Source of the DNA: JACRIM01 sp038042195
GTDB lineage: Bacteria; Planctomycetota; Phycisphaerae; UBA1845; UTPLA1
Assembly (NCBI GenBank): GCA_038042195.1
Contig: JBBTET010000002.1
Span: 1 to 51,020, forward strand
DNA: 51,020 nucleotides
Direction of reading: 5' to 3'
The notes beneath the pieces were generated by a model, which saw only the letters and a program-made list of their open reading frames with translations, had not been told where the DNA came from and did not search any database. A program made the translations under genes and the position numbers. This document shows positions 40,855-49,495 of the stretch, piece by piece. Each line of letters begins with the position of its first letter. Positions within the stretch are counted from its first letter, which is position 1.

Positions 40855-42593
40855 CTACGCTTTATCGCGCTTCCGCTGAATCCATTTCCGCAAATCGGGC
40901 AACGGCATCGTGTTCAACACGTCCTGCTTCCGAAGCCATCCGCGCCGGGCCGTAACGATGCCGAATCGCATCTGATCCAGTTGCGCCGTGCTGTGTGAAT
41001 CCGTGTCGATGCAGAGCATTACGCCCGCGTCCCGAGCCTGTCGGGCGTGCAAATCGCACAGGTCCAGCCGTTGCCACGCGGCGTTCAGCTCCATCGCCGT
41101 CCCCGTTTCGACGGCCTTGGCAATCACGGCCGACATGTCGAGGTCCATCGCCTCGCGCTTGTTGATGAGGCGGCCTGTTGGATGGCCGAGCAACGTGACG
41201 AACGGATTCTCCATCGCCTGGAGAACGCGTGCGGTGATCTTCTTTCGTTCCTGGCGAAGGGCCGAGTGAACGCTGGCCACGACGAAATCGCACGCCGCGA
41301 GAATTTGATCGGGGTAGTCGAGCGATCCGTCGGAGAGGATGTCACACTCGCACCCGACCAGCACGGTGATCGCCTTAAGCGACTTGTTTAACTCGCGGAT
41401 TTTTTCGATCTGTCGCCACATCCGATCAATGGTCAGCCCATTCGCCACCGCGCTCGATTTGGAATGATCTGTCAACGCGATGTACTCATACCCGCGCTCC
41501 TGCGCCGCCTGAGCCATGGTTTTCGCGTCACAGGTGCCGTCGCTCGCGTTGGTGTGCATGTGCAGATCGCCGCGAATGTCGTCCATGGAAATGAGCGGTT
41601 CCAGCGCGTCCTGCTCGAACTCCCCGCGATCCTCGCGTTGCTCCGGCGGAATGAACAGCAACCCCAGTTTCTGATAGACGTCCTCCTCACGCTCGCCCGC
41701 CAAGGGCGTGTCCCCGTCGAACAAACCCCACTCGTTCAGCTTCCACTTTCGCTTCANNNNNNNNNNACCGCCATCTCGCGCAGTCGAACGTTGTGCTCCT
41801 TGCTGCCTGTGAAGTATTGCAACGCCGCCCCGAACGACGCCTTCGGCACCACGCGACAATCGGCCTGAATCTCCACGCCATCGCGCCGCTCCACGAGGAT
41901 CGACCCTTTTGTCGTCCCCGACGCCAGCACCTTCTTGGCTTGCGGCAAACTCGTAAACGCCTTCACCACAGCGGCCCCATCATCTGACTCGCACAGGATG
42001 TCCACGTCGCCAATCGTCTCTGCTCCGCGACGCAGGCTCCCGCAATACTCCGCTCGTCGCACGCCCTTGACGCCGCGCATGGCTGCAACCAATTCCTCTG
42101 CCAGCGGCATCGCCAATCCCAGCGGCGTTCGCCCCGTCGACTTTTCCGCGAAGGTCAACCCTTCGGAAATCTGCTGGACGCTTTTCTCGCCGAGGCCCTT
42201 GAGCTTTGCGAGCTTCCCCGAGTCGATGGCCTCTTTCAGCGTGGCCACATCGACGACCCCCAACTCTTTCCACGCCAGCGCCACTTTCTTCGGCCCCAGC
42301 CCCGGCACTTCCAGTAGCGCCGGCAGCCCCGGCGGCACTGCCTGCACTAGTTCGTCGAGCGCAGCGACTTTGCCCGACGCGAGATACTCGTCAATTTTCC
42401 CCGCCATGCCCTTGCCGATGCCTGGGATATCTACGATCCCGCCAGTCTTCGACAGCTCGTCAATGTCCTGCGTCAAGTCCTTCATGCTTCGCGCCGCTCG
42501 GCGATACGAGTTGACGCGAAACGACTGCTCCCCCTGAATCTCCATCAGGTCGGCCATCTGCTCAAAGATCGCGGATATCTCACGGCTCTTCAT
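40855..42593 (-). CDS. polX: PolX-type DNA polymerase / PHP phosphoesterase (contains N gap)
   Basis: About 575 residues, matching the known size of bacterial PolX. The N-terminal Pol beta-like half has FRVNSYRRAARSM and three HhH-type repeats (VDIPGIGKGMAGKIDEYL, LLEVPGLGPKKVALAWKELG, LKGLGEKSVQQISEG). The nucleotidyl transferase core YCGSLRRGAETIGDVDILCE carries the two catalytic Asp, and the third lies in IQADCRVV. The PHP half has GDLHMHTNASDG, EYIALTDHSKSSAVANGL, VLVGCECDILSDGSLDY, FVVASVHSAL, LGHPTGRLINKRE and IDTDSHST, a full metal set for 3'-5' exonuclease or AP-site processing. It acts in base-excision repair. Ten Ns at 41757-41766 break the frame; the flanks fit REMAV|KRKWKLNEWG with a single shared T. 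Confidence 0.93.
41757..41766. other. Assembly gap, 10 N, inside polX
   Basis: Ten Ns. The flanking codons read GCGGT before (minus strand) and TGAAGCGAAAG after. The frame requires that the true insert be 2 modulo 3, for example minus 1: GCG GTG AAG CGA AAG, where the two contig ends share a T. That gives MAVKRKWKLNEWGLF, which fits the family. Confidence 0.85.
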
Positions 42594-42809
42594 GCGGCTT
42601 ACTATAACAGGTCACTCCTCAACCAGGAGAAGAAGCACCGTATCGCTGTTTTGTCAGATTTCCTGCGCCAGCAACAGGGAATGCTGATTGCGCGCGGTGA
42701 AGCGAACCGGAGGCGTGATATGGCGATGCAGCTCAACTGCGGCGCTCTTGTGGGGACTGGGCCTCGTCGCCTTGTCGACACGAGAAACTCGGCGCGAATG
42801 ATCCGGTGA

Positions 42810-44261
42810 TCAGCAGCCGCTGTTCAGCAGGCATGTTCCAAACGGCTCTATGTCGCTCGAATCAACGCTGAAATTGGCGTCCGCGTCCATGGCGCATTTC
42901 TGCGTCGGAGTGCCCGATCCGCTCACCAAGATTTGACTGAACATGCTGATGTCGCCGCCATTGATGACGCCGTCACCGTTCACGTCGCCTCGTGTGCAGG
43001 TGACGACGGCCGGCACTGGTGTCGCACCGGTGAAGGTGGTCGCGCCGGGCTTGAATTGAACCATGGTGGCAATCCCGTCAGAGACCGCGTTGGCAAGGTT
43101 GGCGTCGAATCGGAAGCAGTACATCGTGCCCCAGCGCAGGGCGTTGGCGTTTGTGTTGGTGGCGTAGGTCTGAGTTGCCCAGCCAATCGAACCGCCGGCG
43201 ATGGTCGCGGACCAGTCGGTGCCGTCGTAATTGACCCCGCCCCCTCCGTCGCCGCCTCGATAATCCACGTCGCGGAAGCCGACGTTGGTGATGGTTGCAT
43301 AGGGGCTGACCGGAATGCTGAAGGACTGAATGGACCGGTCGGAGTTCATGTTGTACAGGGCGTATTCGTAGTGATACTGACCGCCACCAAGACTGGTCGC
43401 CCGGCCGCAGAGGATGACCCGCCCCGGCAACCCGTTATCTTCCGGTGCGTCCAGATTGGATTGGACGACGATCGGGTCAATGGCCTTCCACATGTTTACG
43501 GCTGGGAACTGCCGAACCGTGCTTCCCAGGAAGCCGAAGGTCCATGCAGAGGCACTGCCCGAAACGGTAGCCTCAATGTAGGAGCAATTGTTATTCTGAT
43601 TGTTGGACGAGGCGTCATCAGGTGTGACATACTGCGCCTGCCCGAAATAGCGCGTGGTCGCGGCGGGTCCGCCGGTGGTAGCGATCAAGTCTGAAATCCG
43701 CACCTCGATGCGGCCGTTGTTTCCGCCACTCGGATGTGTCGGGCAGGAGGCGGGGTAGGCACCGGTGTGCGCATTGACCGTGTACTTCGGTCCGAGTCCG
43801 CTTTGGGAGCCGTTTCGCGAGGCCGAGTAAGGATCGGAGCAGCCGATGCCAAGCCGAGACCCTGTGCCGGGGTTTTGACAGGTACAGCAATCGCTATCTG
43901 CCAGGGCCAGGAATCCATGCTTCAGCCAGCTCTGGCCGACCTGCTCGAATCGGCCCGCACCGCTGACGGTGCTGTAGCGAAATAGTGTGCCGCCGATGAC
44001 CGGATGAGTGTTCGCCGGGCAGGCGTCCCATTTCAGGGTAGCGGTGCCCATGTTGCACGAGGTCGTACCGAGGGAGAGCGCTTCCCAATTATTCGGGGCA
44101 GTACCGGTGGCGGTGTAATTACTAGGTCCGGTGATGATGCCGACAATAACGTCCGGCCCCGCAGCGCCGCCGCATGGTGTTTGGCCTTGGGCCGGCCGAA
44201 CAACCACAATCGCACTCAATAGAATACATACACTGATGACAGAGCAGGTACCGAGTCGCAT
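42810..44261 (-). CDS. Secreted protein with C-terminal dockerin-like repeats
   Basis: 483 residues. Signal peptide at 1-26 (ISVCILLSAIVVVRPAQG). A Cys-rich, Asn/Gly-rich beta body follows (PDVIVGIITGPSNYTATG, ATLKWDACPANTHPVIGG, DSDCCTCQNPGTGSRLGIGC, RIEVRISDLIATTGG, VQSNLDAPEDNGLPGRVI). I cannot name the body domain; I recall similar proteins from planctomycetes. The C-terminus is a dockerin-like pair (RGDVNGDGVINGGDISMFSQ and DADANFSVDSSDIEPFGTC), like the 2835 gene product and without the CG/poly-Arg tail. Location extracellular or cell surface; function unknown. A perfect 10-bp inverted repeat lies about 70 bases upstream of its start. Confidence 0.78.
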   Translation of the reverse strand: MRLGTCSVISVCILLSAIVVVRPAQGQTPCGGAAGPDVIVGIITGPSNYTATGTAPNNWEALSLGTTSCNMGTATLKWDACPANTHPVIGGTLFRYSTVSGAGRFEQVGQSWLKHGFLALADSDCCTCQNPGTGSRLGIGCSDPYSASRNGSQSGLGPKYTVNAHTGAYPASCPTHPSGGNNGRIEVRISDLIATTGGPAATTRYFGQAQYVTPDDASSNNQNNNCSYIEATVSGSASAWTFGFLGSTVRQFPAVNMWKAIDPIVVQSNLDAPEDNGLPGRVILCGRATSLGGGQYHYEYALYNMNSDRSIQSFSIPVSPYATITNVGFRDVDYRGGDGGGGVNYDGTDWSATIAGGSIGWATQTYATNTNANALRWGTMYCFRFDANLANAVSDGIATMVQFKPGATTFTGATPVPAVVTCTRGDVNGDGVINGGDISMFSQILVSGSGTPTQKCAMDADANFSVDSSDIEPFGTCLLNSGC

Positions 44262-44328
44262 GGATTACTCCCCAAACCAACCATTGTGTTGTCGGAACCC
44301 CTCAATCGATATGAGCGGACGTGCCGAT

Positions 44329-44360
44329 CAACAAGCCGATGTTTCTTCGACGGCTTGTTG
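44329..44360. repeat. Perfect inverted repeat upstream of the 44261 gene
   Basis: CAACAAGCCG (44329-44338) and CGGCTTGTTG (44351-44360) are perfect inverses with a 12-base loop, 68 bases before the ATG of the secreted protein. Neither side has a T run, so it is not a typical terminator. It could be an operator or an mRNA leader hairpin. Confidence 0.5.
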
Positions 44361-44536
44361 CCCGATCAAGCCACAACGCTAGGCCACTTCATGACCCAAC
44401 AGTTCCCCGATGACTTCAAACTATCGGCTGCTGGGCGACGCCTGACCATTATACAGTACCGCATCTTCCATCACCAACTTGTTGGTTCATCCGAGAAAAC
44501 CGGGATTCGCAGGGTTTGCAGCGCGGACCCATGATC

Positions 44537-44761
44537 TCACGGCACCGGGTCATACCCGCTCGCCCCGCCCCACGGATGACATCGCAGCATCCTTCGAACC
44601 CCCAACCATCCTCCTCGAATCGGCCCGTGCCGCTCCACCGCCTCAATTACATACTCACTGCACGTCGGCACGAACCGACACGAACCGGCCAGCAGCGGAC
44701 GCATCACGAATTGATACGCGCGTATGAACGCCACCACGCCCGCACTCATGAGCCGTCTCAT
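44537..44761 (-). CDS. yidD: Membrane protein insertion efficiency factor YidD
   Basis: 74 residues, the usual size. Motifs FIRAYQFVMRPLLAGSCRF, PTCSEYVIEAVERHGPIRG and LRCHPWGGASGYDPVP are diagnostic. YidD sits at the inner membrane near the YidC insertase. Here it does not adjoin rpmH, rnpA or yidC as it often does; its start overlaps the trmB stop by four bases (ATGA), so the two are expressed together. Confidence 0.95.
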   Translation of the reverse strand: MRRLMSAGVVAFIRAYQFVMRPLLAGSCRFVPTCSEYVIEAVERHGPIRGGWLGVRRMLRCHPWGGASGYDPVP

Positions 44762-45372
44762 TCCACGGCCCTTTGAAATGCGAGGCGATAGATCGGCCGC
44801 CCCTCACGCTTGTACTTGATCTCAAAGTTTGTCTCGACGTCCTCACCCACGACGCCGAACTCGGGGTCTTCAAACGCCATCGGAGTCAACCCAGGTCTCC
44901 CCTGAGTCACTGTTTGAATCTGTGCGAAGTACTCCGCATGATCGGTCTGAATCGCCAACCGCCCGCCGGCCATCAAACATCGTGCCGCTGCATTGACGAA
45001 GTCCACCGTCAGCAATCGGCGCTTCAGGTGCCGCTTCTTCGGCCACGGGTCGGGATGGTAGATGTGAATCGCCGCGAGGCACGCCTCCGGCAGATGGTGC
45101 AGGACGAAGTGCTTCGCGTCCGTCCGCATGATTCGTACATTGGTCACGCCCCAGCGGGCCATGCGATCCGCCGTGAACTTGTAGAACTCATTGGCCCACT
45201 CGATGCCGAGATAATTACGTTCGGGATGAGCGCGGGACTGCCGCAGCAGGAAGGCTCCCTTGCCGCAGCCGATTTCCAGTTCGGTGGGGTGATCGTTCCC
45301 AAAGAGCGCGGGTAGATCAGCCACATCTCCAAGCGACTCCCGTGTCACGGCGATTTCATCGAAGCAGACCAT
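44758..45372 (-). CDS. trmB: tRNA (guanine-N7-)-methyltransferase
   Basis: 204 residues from ATG 45372 with AAGG upstream. SAM site TELEIGCGKGAFLLRQSRAH (motif I), IEWANEFYKFTADRMARWGV, AKHFVLHHLPEACLAAIHIY and HPDPWPKKRHLKRRL (family signature), then GGRLAIQTDHAEYF. It methylates G46 of tRNAs with SAM. Soluble, monomer or dimer. Coupled to yidD downstream. Its upstream neighbour on the same strand ends with a strong terminator at 45406-45440, so trmB probably has its own promoter. Confidence 0.95.
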   Translation of the reverse strand: MVCFDEIAVTRESLGDVADLPALFGNDHPTELEIGCGKGAFLLRQSRAHPERNYLGIEWANEFYKFTADRMARWGVTNVRIMRTDAKHFVLHHLPEACLAAIHIYHPDPWPKKRHLKRRLLTVDFVNAAARCLMAGGRLAIQTDHAEYFAQIQTVTQGRPGLTPMAFEDPEFGVVGEDVETNFEIKYKREGRPIYRLAFQRAVE

Positions 45373-45405
45373 GCCTTGGATTATATCGAAGTGTCACTGC
45401 GCATG

Positions 45406-45440
45406 AAAAACGGCGGCCTGGGCACATGCCCAGGCCGCCG
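45406..45440 (-). terminator. Rho-independent terminator after the zinc-ribbon gene
   Basis: Minus strand: CGGCGGCCTGGGCA followed by its complement TGCCCAGGCCGCCG around a two-base centre (a perfect 14-base stem before loop allowance), then TTTTT. It stands between the stop of the 45484 gene and the trmB start. Confidence 0.88.
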
Positions 45441-45483
45441 GTGATTGCTATTCTCCAGTCGTTCGCGATGACTGCGTCAACGA

Positions 45484-45975
45484 TCAATCGAAGTCAGGAA
45501 TCCGTGCCGCGAAGTCATCACCATCATCATGATGCGTTGGATTCCCTCCGCCAGCGCCGCCGCCGCCGGCCATGCCCGAGTCCTTTCGCGCGGTGAAGCA
45601 CGCTCGGCAATACACTGGCCGCCCCTCGGCCGGCTTGAACGGTACTTCAGTCTGCTGGCCGCATTCCGAGCAGACGGCTGAGAACCGTTCTCGTGGGGGC
45701 CGGCTACCACCACCACCGCCGCCGTAGCCGCCGCGATTTCCGCCGCCACCACCGCCAGATCGCCGTGGTCCGCCGCGACTCATTCCTCCTCCACCTCCGC
45801 CGCCGCTGCGATTGCCCTGCGACGGGCCGGCGGCCTTGCGCTGTTCGCGACAGGGCCGACATCGCTTCGGTTCGTTGGTGAAGCCGCGTTCCGCATAGCG
45901 CGATTGGTCATCGGCGGAATGGACGAACTCCACGCCGCAATCACTACACACGATGGACTTGTCTGTGAACTCCAT
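45484..45975 (-). CDS. Protein with two CxxC zinc-ribbon domains joined by a Gly-rich linker
   Basis: 163 residues from ATG 45975 (MEFTDKSIVCSDCGVEFVHS); the frame above it is noise. An N-terminal zinc ribbon CSDCGVEFVHSADDQSRYAE continues to RCRPC (zf-trcl-like). A 60-residue linker is rich in Gly, Arg and Ser (GNRSGGGGGGG, GGYGGGGGGS), like RGG-type RNA-binding tails. A second ribbon, VCSECGQQTEVPFKPAEGRP then VYCRACF, matches the CxxC-x17-CxxC domain. The last residues are acidic. Both ribbons should bind zinc. The overall function is not established; nucleic-acid binding is my inference from the RGG-like linker. A single gene followed by a strong terminator. Confidence 0.85.
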   Translation of the reverse strand: MEFTDKSIVCSDCGVEFVHSADDQSRYAERGFTNEPKRCRPCREQRKAAGPSQGNRSGGGGGGGMSRGGPRRSGGGGGGNRGGYGGGGGGSRPPRERFSAVCSECGQQTEVPFKPAEGRPVYCRACFTARKDSGMAGGGGAGGGNPTHHDDGDDFAARIPDFD

Positions 45976-46256
45976 GGCTCTACTCTCGAATAAGGGTTTG
46001 GGCACGGTCGGCTGGATTCTCGTTGTGTGAAACCGAGGGCCGAACGGCCGGATGAGGGGAAGGATGCTCCTTAGTTAGATGGGTGATTGCCCATGACTGG
46101 CGTGTATCACACCAGAGTCGATTCGGGATGTCAAGGAAAAGTGAGACGGTCGGTCCAGCGCCTCCCCGCCCCTGCTGGTGGGCCGTTGGGTTGCGAGTCG
46201 CGCCGCCGCGGCGGGCGGAAATCAGGCCTAATGCGGTGGGTTGAGTACACCTCACC

Positions 46257-46835
46257 CTACGAGGTTTCAACCGGCTGTTTGGCGGCCATCCAGTCCGATC
46301 GCAACAAACCGTAGATATAGAAGTCGTGTGGCTGCCCACGACACACGCGATAGCTCCTCAGGCAGCCCTCACGCACGAACCTACTGCGTTCGAGCAGGCG
46401 CTGCGAGCGGTTGTTGTCGACCCGGACGTAGGCTTGCACGCGGTCGATCTGGTCCTGTTGGAAAGCCCACTGAAGCACGGCGGCCACGGCTTGGCGCATT
46501 AGGCCCGTGCCCCAGTGCGGCTGGGCTAGGTCGTAGGCGAGTTCGGCCCAGCGGTGCGGCCGTGACCAATCGTTGAAACCGCAGGTGCCGACAATCTGAT
46601 CATCGGCGGGGAGTGCGACGGCCCATTTGGACAGCTCGCCCGCAACCCAACGGTACTGGGACCGCTCGATCATGGCTTCGACGAACGACAACGACACATC
46701 GGGATAGCTGGTCAGCTCCGTCACAGCAGGATTCCGCAGGTAGGCATAGAGCGCGGCAGCGTCGGCCGCACGGAGCGGGCGCAGACGCGCTCCGTCGAGT
46801 TCAATCGTCGGCGGATGTTGTGGGTTGTCTGCCAT
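46257..46835 (-). CDS. GNAT family N-acetyltransferase (RimJ/RimL type)
   Basis: 192 residues. RLRPLRAADAAALYAYLRNP at the start, then VVGTCGFND-like text IVGTCGFNDWSRPHRWAELA, YDLAQPHWGTGLMRQAVAAV (acetyl-CoA pyrophosphate loop region), QDQIDRVQAYVRVDNNRSQR and LLERSRFVREGCLRSYRV close the fold. The RimJ/RimL subfamily often acetylates N-termini of proteins or small molecules; the substrate here is not inferable. The stop of the small 46845 gene lies 9 bases before its start on the same strand, so they form one operon. Confidence 0.9.
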   Translation of the reverse strand: MADNPQHPPTIELDGARLRPLRAADAAALYAYLRNPAVTELTSYPDVSLSFVEAMIERSQYRWVAGELSKWAVALPADDQIVGTCGFNDWSRPHRWAELAYDLAQPHWGTGLMRQAVAAVLQWAFQQDQIDRVQAYVRVDNNRSQRLLERSRFVREGCLRSYRVCRGQPHDFYIYGLLRSDWMAAKQPVETS

Positions 46836-46844
46836 CGGGACCGG

Positions 46845-47111
46845 TCAAAGCGACGGCTCATCATTCGCGGCGCTGCGCGTGATTGTAAACTTCCCGTTCT
46901 GGATGTCGACCACCACCAAGGACCCGGTGTCGATGCGAAGGTTCTCGGCGAGCCAAGGTTGAATAACGACGTTGAGATATTCGCCGTCGCTTTCACTAAT
47001 GCCGCAGGCAAATGGCGCTAACTTGTCGCCACCTGCCGCCAGGGGGATGCGCAGAACCAACCTGCCATCGATTAGTTCTACCGGGCCTTCGAGGGAAATG
47101 TTGTGGGACAT
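46845..47111 (-). CDS. Small conserved-looking protein of unknown function
   Basis: 88 residues. A compact beta-rich protein, EGPVELIDGRLVLRIPLAAG, then YLNVVIQPWLAENLRIDTGS and VVDIQNGKFTI. There is no signal, helix or metal motif. The spacing to the GNAT gene (9 bases) suggests co-expression. I do not recognise it; the texture (short sheets, Arg/Asp surface) would fit an SpoVT/AbrB-like or swapped-hairpin fold, but no motif confirms it. Confidence 0.6.
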   Translation of the reverse strand: MSHNISLEGPVELIDGRLVLRIPLAAGGDKLAPFACGISESDGEYLNVVIQPWLAENLRIDTGSLVVVDIQNGKFTITRSAANDEPSL

Positions 47112-47186
47112 TGCAGCCTTTCGCGAGGAAGTGCCAAAGTGGAAAAAATCGTCAGGCCTTGCCCCAGCCGGGCAACGCGGCGGCGG

Positions 47187-47879
47187 TCAGCCCTGCCGCT
47201 TCACCATCTCGTTAATCCAGATCGGCGCGAACGGCGACGTGCAACCCTTCGAACATGGATAGTCGCGATAGATTCCCAACTTCTCGCCGATGGCGATGGC
47301 CCGCTTGCGAAGTTTGGCGTGGTGGATGCCGATGTTCGCCAGCGCCGCGTTCATCGTCCACTGCGTCTCCGGAGGGGCCTTCGGCATCTCCTTCTCGATG
47401 CGATCCAGCAGCGCCGGCAGATCAAGCCCGTCCGCGCCTTTGCCAATCTTTGATGCCGTCAGGTTCCACCCCGCGCGGGCGGCCCAGCCATCCTTATCCT
47501 TCATCCACTTGATGCGAAGCGTCTCTTTGTCGGCGGGGGGCTGTTCCTTGACGATGTACGCGTTGAACCAGTCGGCCACCCAGGCGAACGTGGCCGTGCG
47601 CACCATCTTGTCCAACTCCGCAGCCGAGAGCGACGTGGGCTTCATCAGCAGGATCGCCAGCAGTTGGGCATCGATGTTGCCGGTCTTCCAGAGTTCCAGC
47701 GCCAGGGCGTGATCGGTCTTGATCTTCTTGGCGAGCGCGCGGATGTCGCCCATCGCGCAACCGAACTGCTTGAGCTTGCCCGCGCCCCCGGGATTGCCGG
47801 CCCAGGGCTTTGCGTTGTGGGCCCGCCGCTTCTCATCGCCGAGAGATTCGAGTTTCGCCAGTGTTTCCTTGAGGTTCAT
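47187..47879 (-). CDS. DNA alkylation repair protein, AlkD-like
   Basis: 230 residues, the usual length. HEAT-like repeats throughout: FGCAMGDIRALAKKIKTDHA, ELWKTGNIDAQLLAILLMKP, WVADWFNAYIVKEQPPADKE, KWMKDKDGWAARAGWNLTAS, and ETQWTMNAALANIGIHHAKL. This layout matches the AlkD family of DNA glycosylases, which flip nothing and remove N3/N7 alkylated bases. The key aromatic and Asp residues (W, D in WVADWF) are present. Single gene by spacing. Function inferred from the family. Confidence 0.88.
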   Translation of the reverse strand: MNLKETLAKLESLGDEKRRAHNAKPWAGNPGGAGKLKQFGCAMGDIRALAKKIKTDHALALELWKTGNIDAQLLAILLMKPTSLSAAELDKMVRTATFAWVADWFNAYIVKEQPPADKETLRIKWMKDKDGWAARAGWNLTASKIGKGADGLDLPALLDRIEKEMPKAPPETQWTMNAALANIGIHHAKLRKRAIAIGEKLGIYRDYPCSKGCTSPFAPIWINEMVKRQG

Positions 47880-48020
47880 GGCCGCGATTTTAGTGGAGGA
47901 GCAACGGCGCCTGCAAGCGAATCGGGATCAAATCGCGATCAATCGCCCCGACGATTCATCGGCTAATGTCCTTGTGGATCGGCATCCTTAGTTGCTTGAT
48001 CTAGTGAACGGTGTTGGCGA

Positions 48021-48365
48021 CTACTGCTCCTTGGCCAGTTCAAGAGACTTGATCGTCACTACCAGGACTGCATGCTCTGGGAGGTTCTCAACGTGTTTGC
48101 CGGCGTAGCAGAGGTGTGGTGACGCTTTGAACTTGCGCGTGCCTCCAACGCGCATTCCTTCAATACCATACCGGAACCCAGGAATGACGCCGCGCTCATT
48201 CAGGCGGAAGGTCAATCGCTCATCTCGAGCGAGAAAGTCGCCACGATTGAGTTGAATGTCGTAAAGGATGTGGACCCGTTGGTGATTGTCAACAATCGGG
48301 CCTGTTCCGACTATTTCCTCAACAACGGCGATTCCTGGCTTCGTCTTCGACATAAGTATGCTCAA
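48021..48365 (-). CDS. FKBP-type peptidyl-prolyl isomerase-like protein
   Basis: 114 residues (or 110 from the second ATG at 48353, MSKTKPGIAVV). The pattern VEEIVGTGPIVDNHQRVHIL then YDIQLNRGDFL, RLNERGVIPGFRYGIEGMRV and GGTRKFKASPHLCYAGKHVE then LPEHAVLVVTIKSLEL follows an FKBP domain order (VIxGxxxGIxGMxxGgxRkf...YG...IP..a.L.f.iel). A Cys stands at the usual catalytic Tyr neighbourhood (HLCYAG), and the conserved Phe/Asp pair is altered, so activity may be reduced. Cytoplasmic. It is 18 bases downstream of the DUF1905 gene. Confidence 0.82.
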   Translation of the reverse strand: MSILMSKTKPGIAVVEEIVGTGPIVDNHQRVHILYDIQLNRGDFLARDERLTFRLNERGVIPGFRYGIEGMRVGGTRKFKASPHLCYAGKHVENLPEHAVLVVTIKSLELAKEQ

Positions 48366-48383
48366 TCTAGCGGCGCGGTCACT

Positions 48384-49061
48384 TCACTCGTCATCAGCGA
48401 CGGGGCAACTGAGGCTTTTAGCATACATCCCCGACCGATCGAAGCAGCAGGGGCGGCGCTTGCCTTTGGCGAGCATATCGCAGGCCGTTGCGATGCGCTT
48501 CACGCGCGTCTCCGCCTTCTTGCCCGAGGTGATCCAATGGATGTAATCCCGGCGCGCGGCCGGCGTGATGTCCAACCACACCTCCCGCGCCTTCGTCGTG
48601 GCGGCCGCGAGTGCCTTCCGAAGATCGGCCGGCACTTTCGGTTCCGGTTCCTCTGCCACCGGCGAGATTTCCAGCGTGACGACGTCGCCGGGCTCTGCGC
48701 CGGCCGCTTCGCGCAACTTCCGGTCCACTTTGAGCCAGTGGCCTCCCTGGCCGTCCGGCTCGAGCGTGGCTGGAAAGGGGCGGCCATTGAACGTGCCTTC
48801 GACGGTCACCTGTCCCCGCGACGGGAGCTTACTACTTGCTTCCTTGGGCAGGGTCAGAAAGGTCCAGGAGTCGGCCTTCGCAGTCGCCGCGGGCCTGAGG
48901 AGTGTCGCACTGAATCGGATCTTGGCAGCGGTATTGGAATCGGCGAGCTTGTGGATGCCTGCGGTGGACTGGTCCAGCCGCCCCGGCTTGACAGCGGCCT
49001 TTTCACTGCGGCGACCGACCTTTGTTGACTTGGTGGACGTGTTGTTGGTCATTATGCTCAC
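48384..49061 (-). CDS. DUF1905 / YdeI-OmpD-associated family protein
   Basis: 225 residues. A basic N-terminal tail of about 45 residues precedes IRFSATLLRPAATAKADSWT, then TFLTLPKEASSKLPSRGQVT, FNGRPFPATLEPDGQGGHWL and VDRKLREAAGAEPGDVVTLE: the DUF1905 beta barrel. It is followed by LRKALAAATTKAREVWLDIT, PAARRDYIHWITSGKKAETR and VKRIATACDMLAKGKRRPCC, the YdeI/OmpD-associated helical domain. The fusion is a known arrangement. Function of the family is unclear (protective roles against antimicrobial peptides are suggested for relatives). Its start overlaps the stop of the 49058 gene (ATGA). Confidence 0.88.
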   Translation of the reverse strand: MSIMTNNTSTKSTKVGRRSEKAAVKPGRLDQSTAGIHKLADSNTAAKIRFSATLLRPAATAKADSWTFLTLPKEASSKLPSRGQVTVEGTFNGRPFPATLEPDGQGGHWLKVDRKLREAAGAEPGDVVTLEISPVAEEPEPKVPADLRKALAAATTKAREVWLDITPAARRDYIHWITSGKKAETRVKRIATACDMLAKGKRRPCCFDRSGMYAKSLSCPVADDE

Positions 49062-49495
49062 TCCGGGGCGCTTGCCTCACGCGAACGACGCAGTTGGCTT
49101 TGCAGTCGCTTGATCCGGGCGGCGTTCTTGGGAGTCTTCGCCTGACCGAACCACCAGCATGAGTCGAACGTGTCCGCGAATCGTGGGCTCTCCAATGCCG
49201 CATGACGCACGCGAGGGTACAGCAACTCAAAATGGCGATCCAACAGGTGTTCGAGGAGGCATGTCGCGACTGCCATCCGCAGGTCGGATTGCGCGTGATT
49301 GCCCCAGCGATGGGCGAACTCCCAGACCGGCTCCGGCTGCGCCTCGACGAACTCGCCGACGCGGATGATCGCCTGCCATCGCGGGTCGCGCTTACCTTCC
49401 GGTGCCGGCGTGCCGGGAAGGATGCGTTCCGCGCGGGCGATCGCTCGTTGAACGGCAACTTCGGGCGCGAACTTCTTCGAATTCCTTCTGGCCAC
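49058..49495 (-). CDS. Conserved-looking helical protein of unknown function
   Basis: About 145 residues from GTG 49495 (GGAG eight bases upstream); the longer frame to 49552 adds a Ser-rich tail without support. A helix-rich protein with EVAVQRAIARAERILPGTPA, WQAIIRVGEFVEAQPEPVWE, HRWGNHAQSDLRMAVATCLL, EHLLDRHFELLYPRVRHAAL and FADTFDSCWWFGQAKTPKNA. The pattern resembles a HEAT-like bundle. I do not recognise the family. It overlaps the DUF1905 gene by four bases and probably forms one operon with it and the FKBP-like gene. Confidence 0.65.
   Translation of the reverse strand: MARRNSKKFAPEVAVQRAIARAERILPGTPAPEGKRDPRWQAIIRVGEFVEAQPEPVWEFAHRWGNHAQSDLRMAVATCLLEHLLDRHFELLYPRVRHAALESPRFADTFDSCWWFGQAKTPKNAARIKRLQSQLRRSREASAPE

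Noticed and set aside
44329..44360. Rho-independent terminator
   Set aside because: Perfect stem but no T run on either strand, and it precedes rather than follows a gene.
46845..47111. Antitoxin of a toxin-antitoxin pair with the GNAT gene
   Set aside because: The GNAT matches RimJ/RimL rather than the TacT/AtaT class, and the small protein shows no RHH or HTH DNA-binding text.
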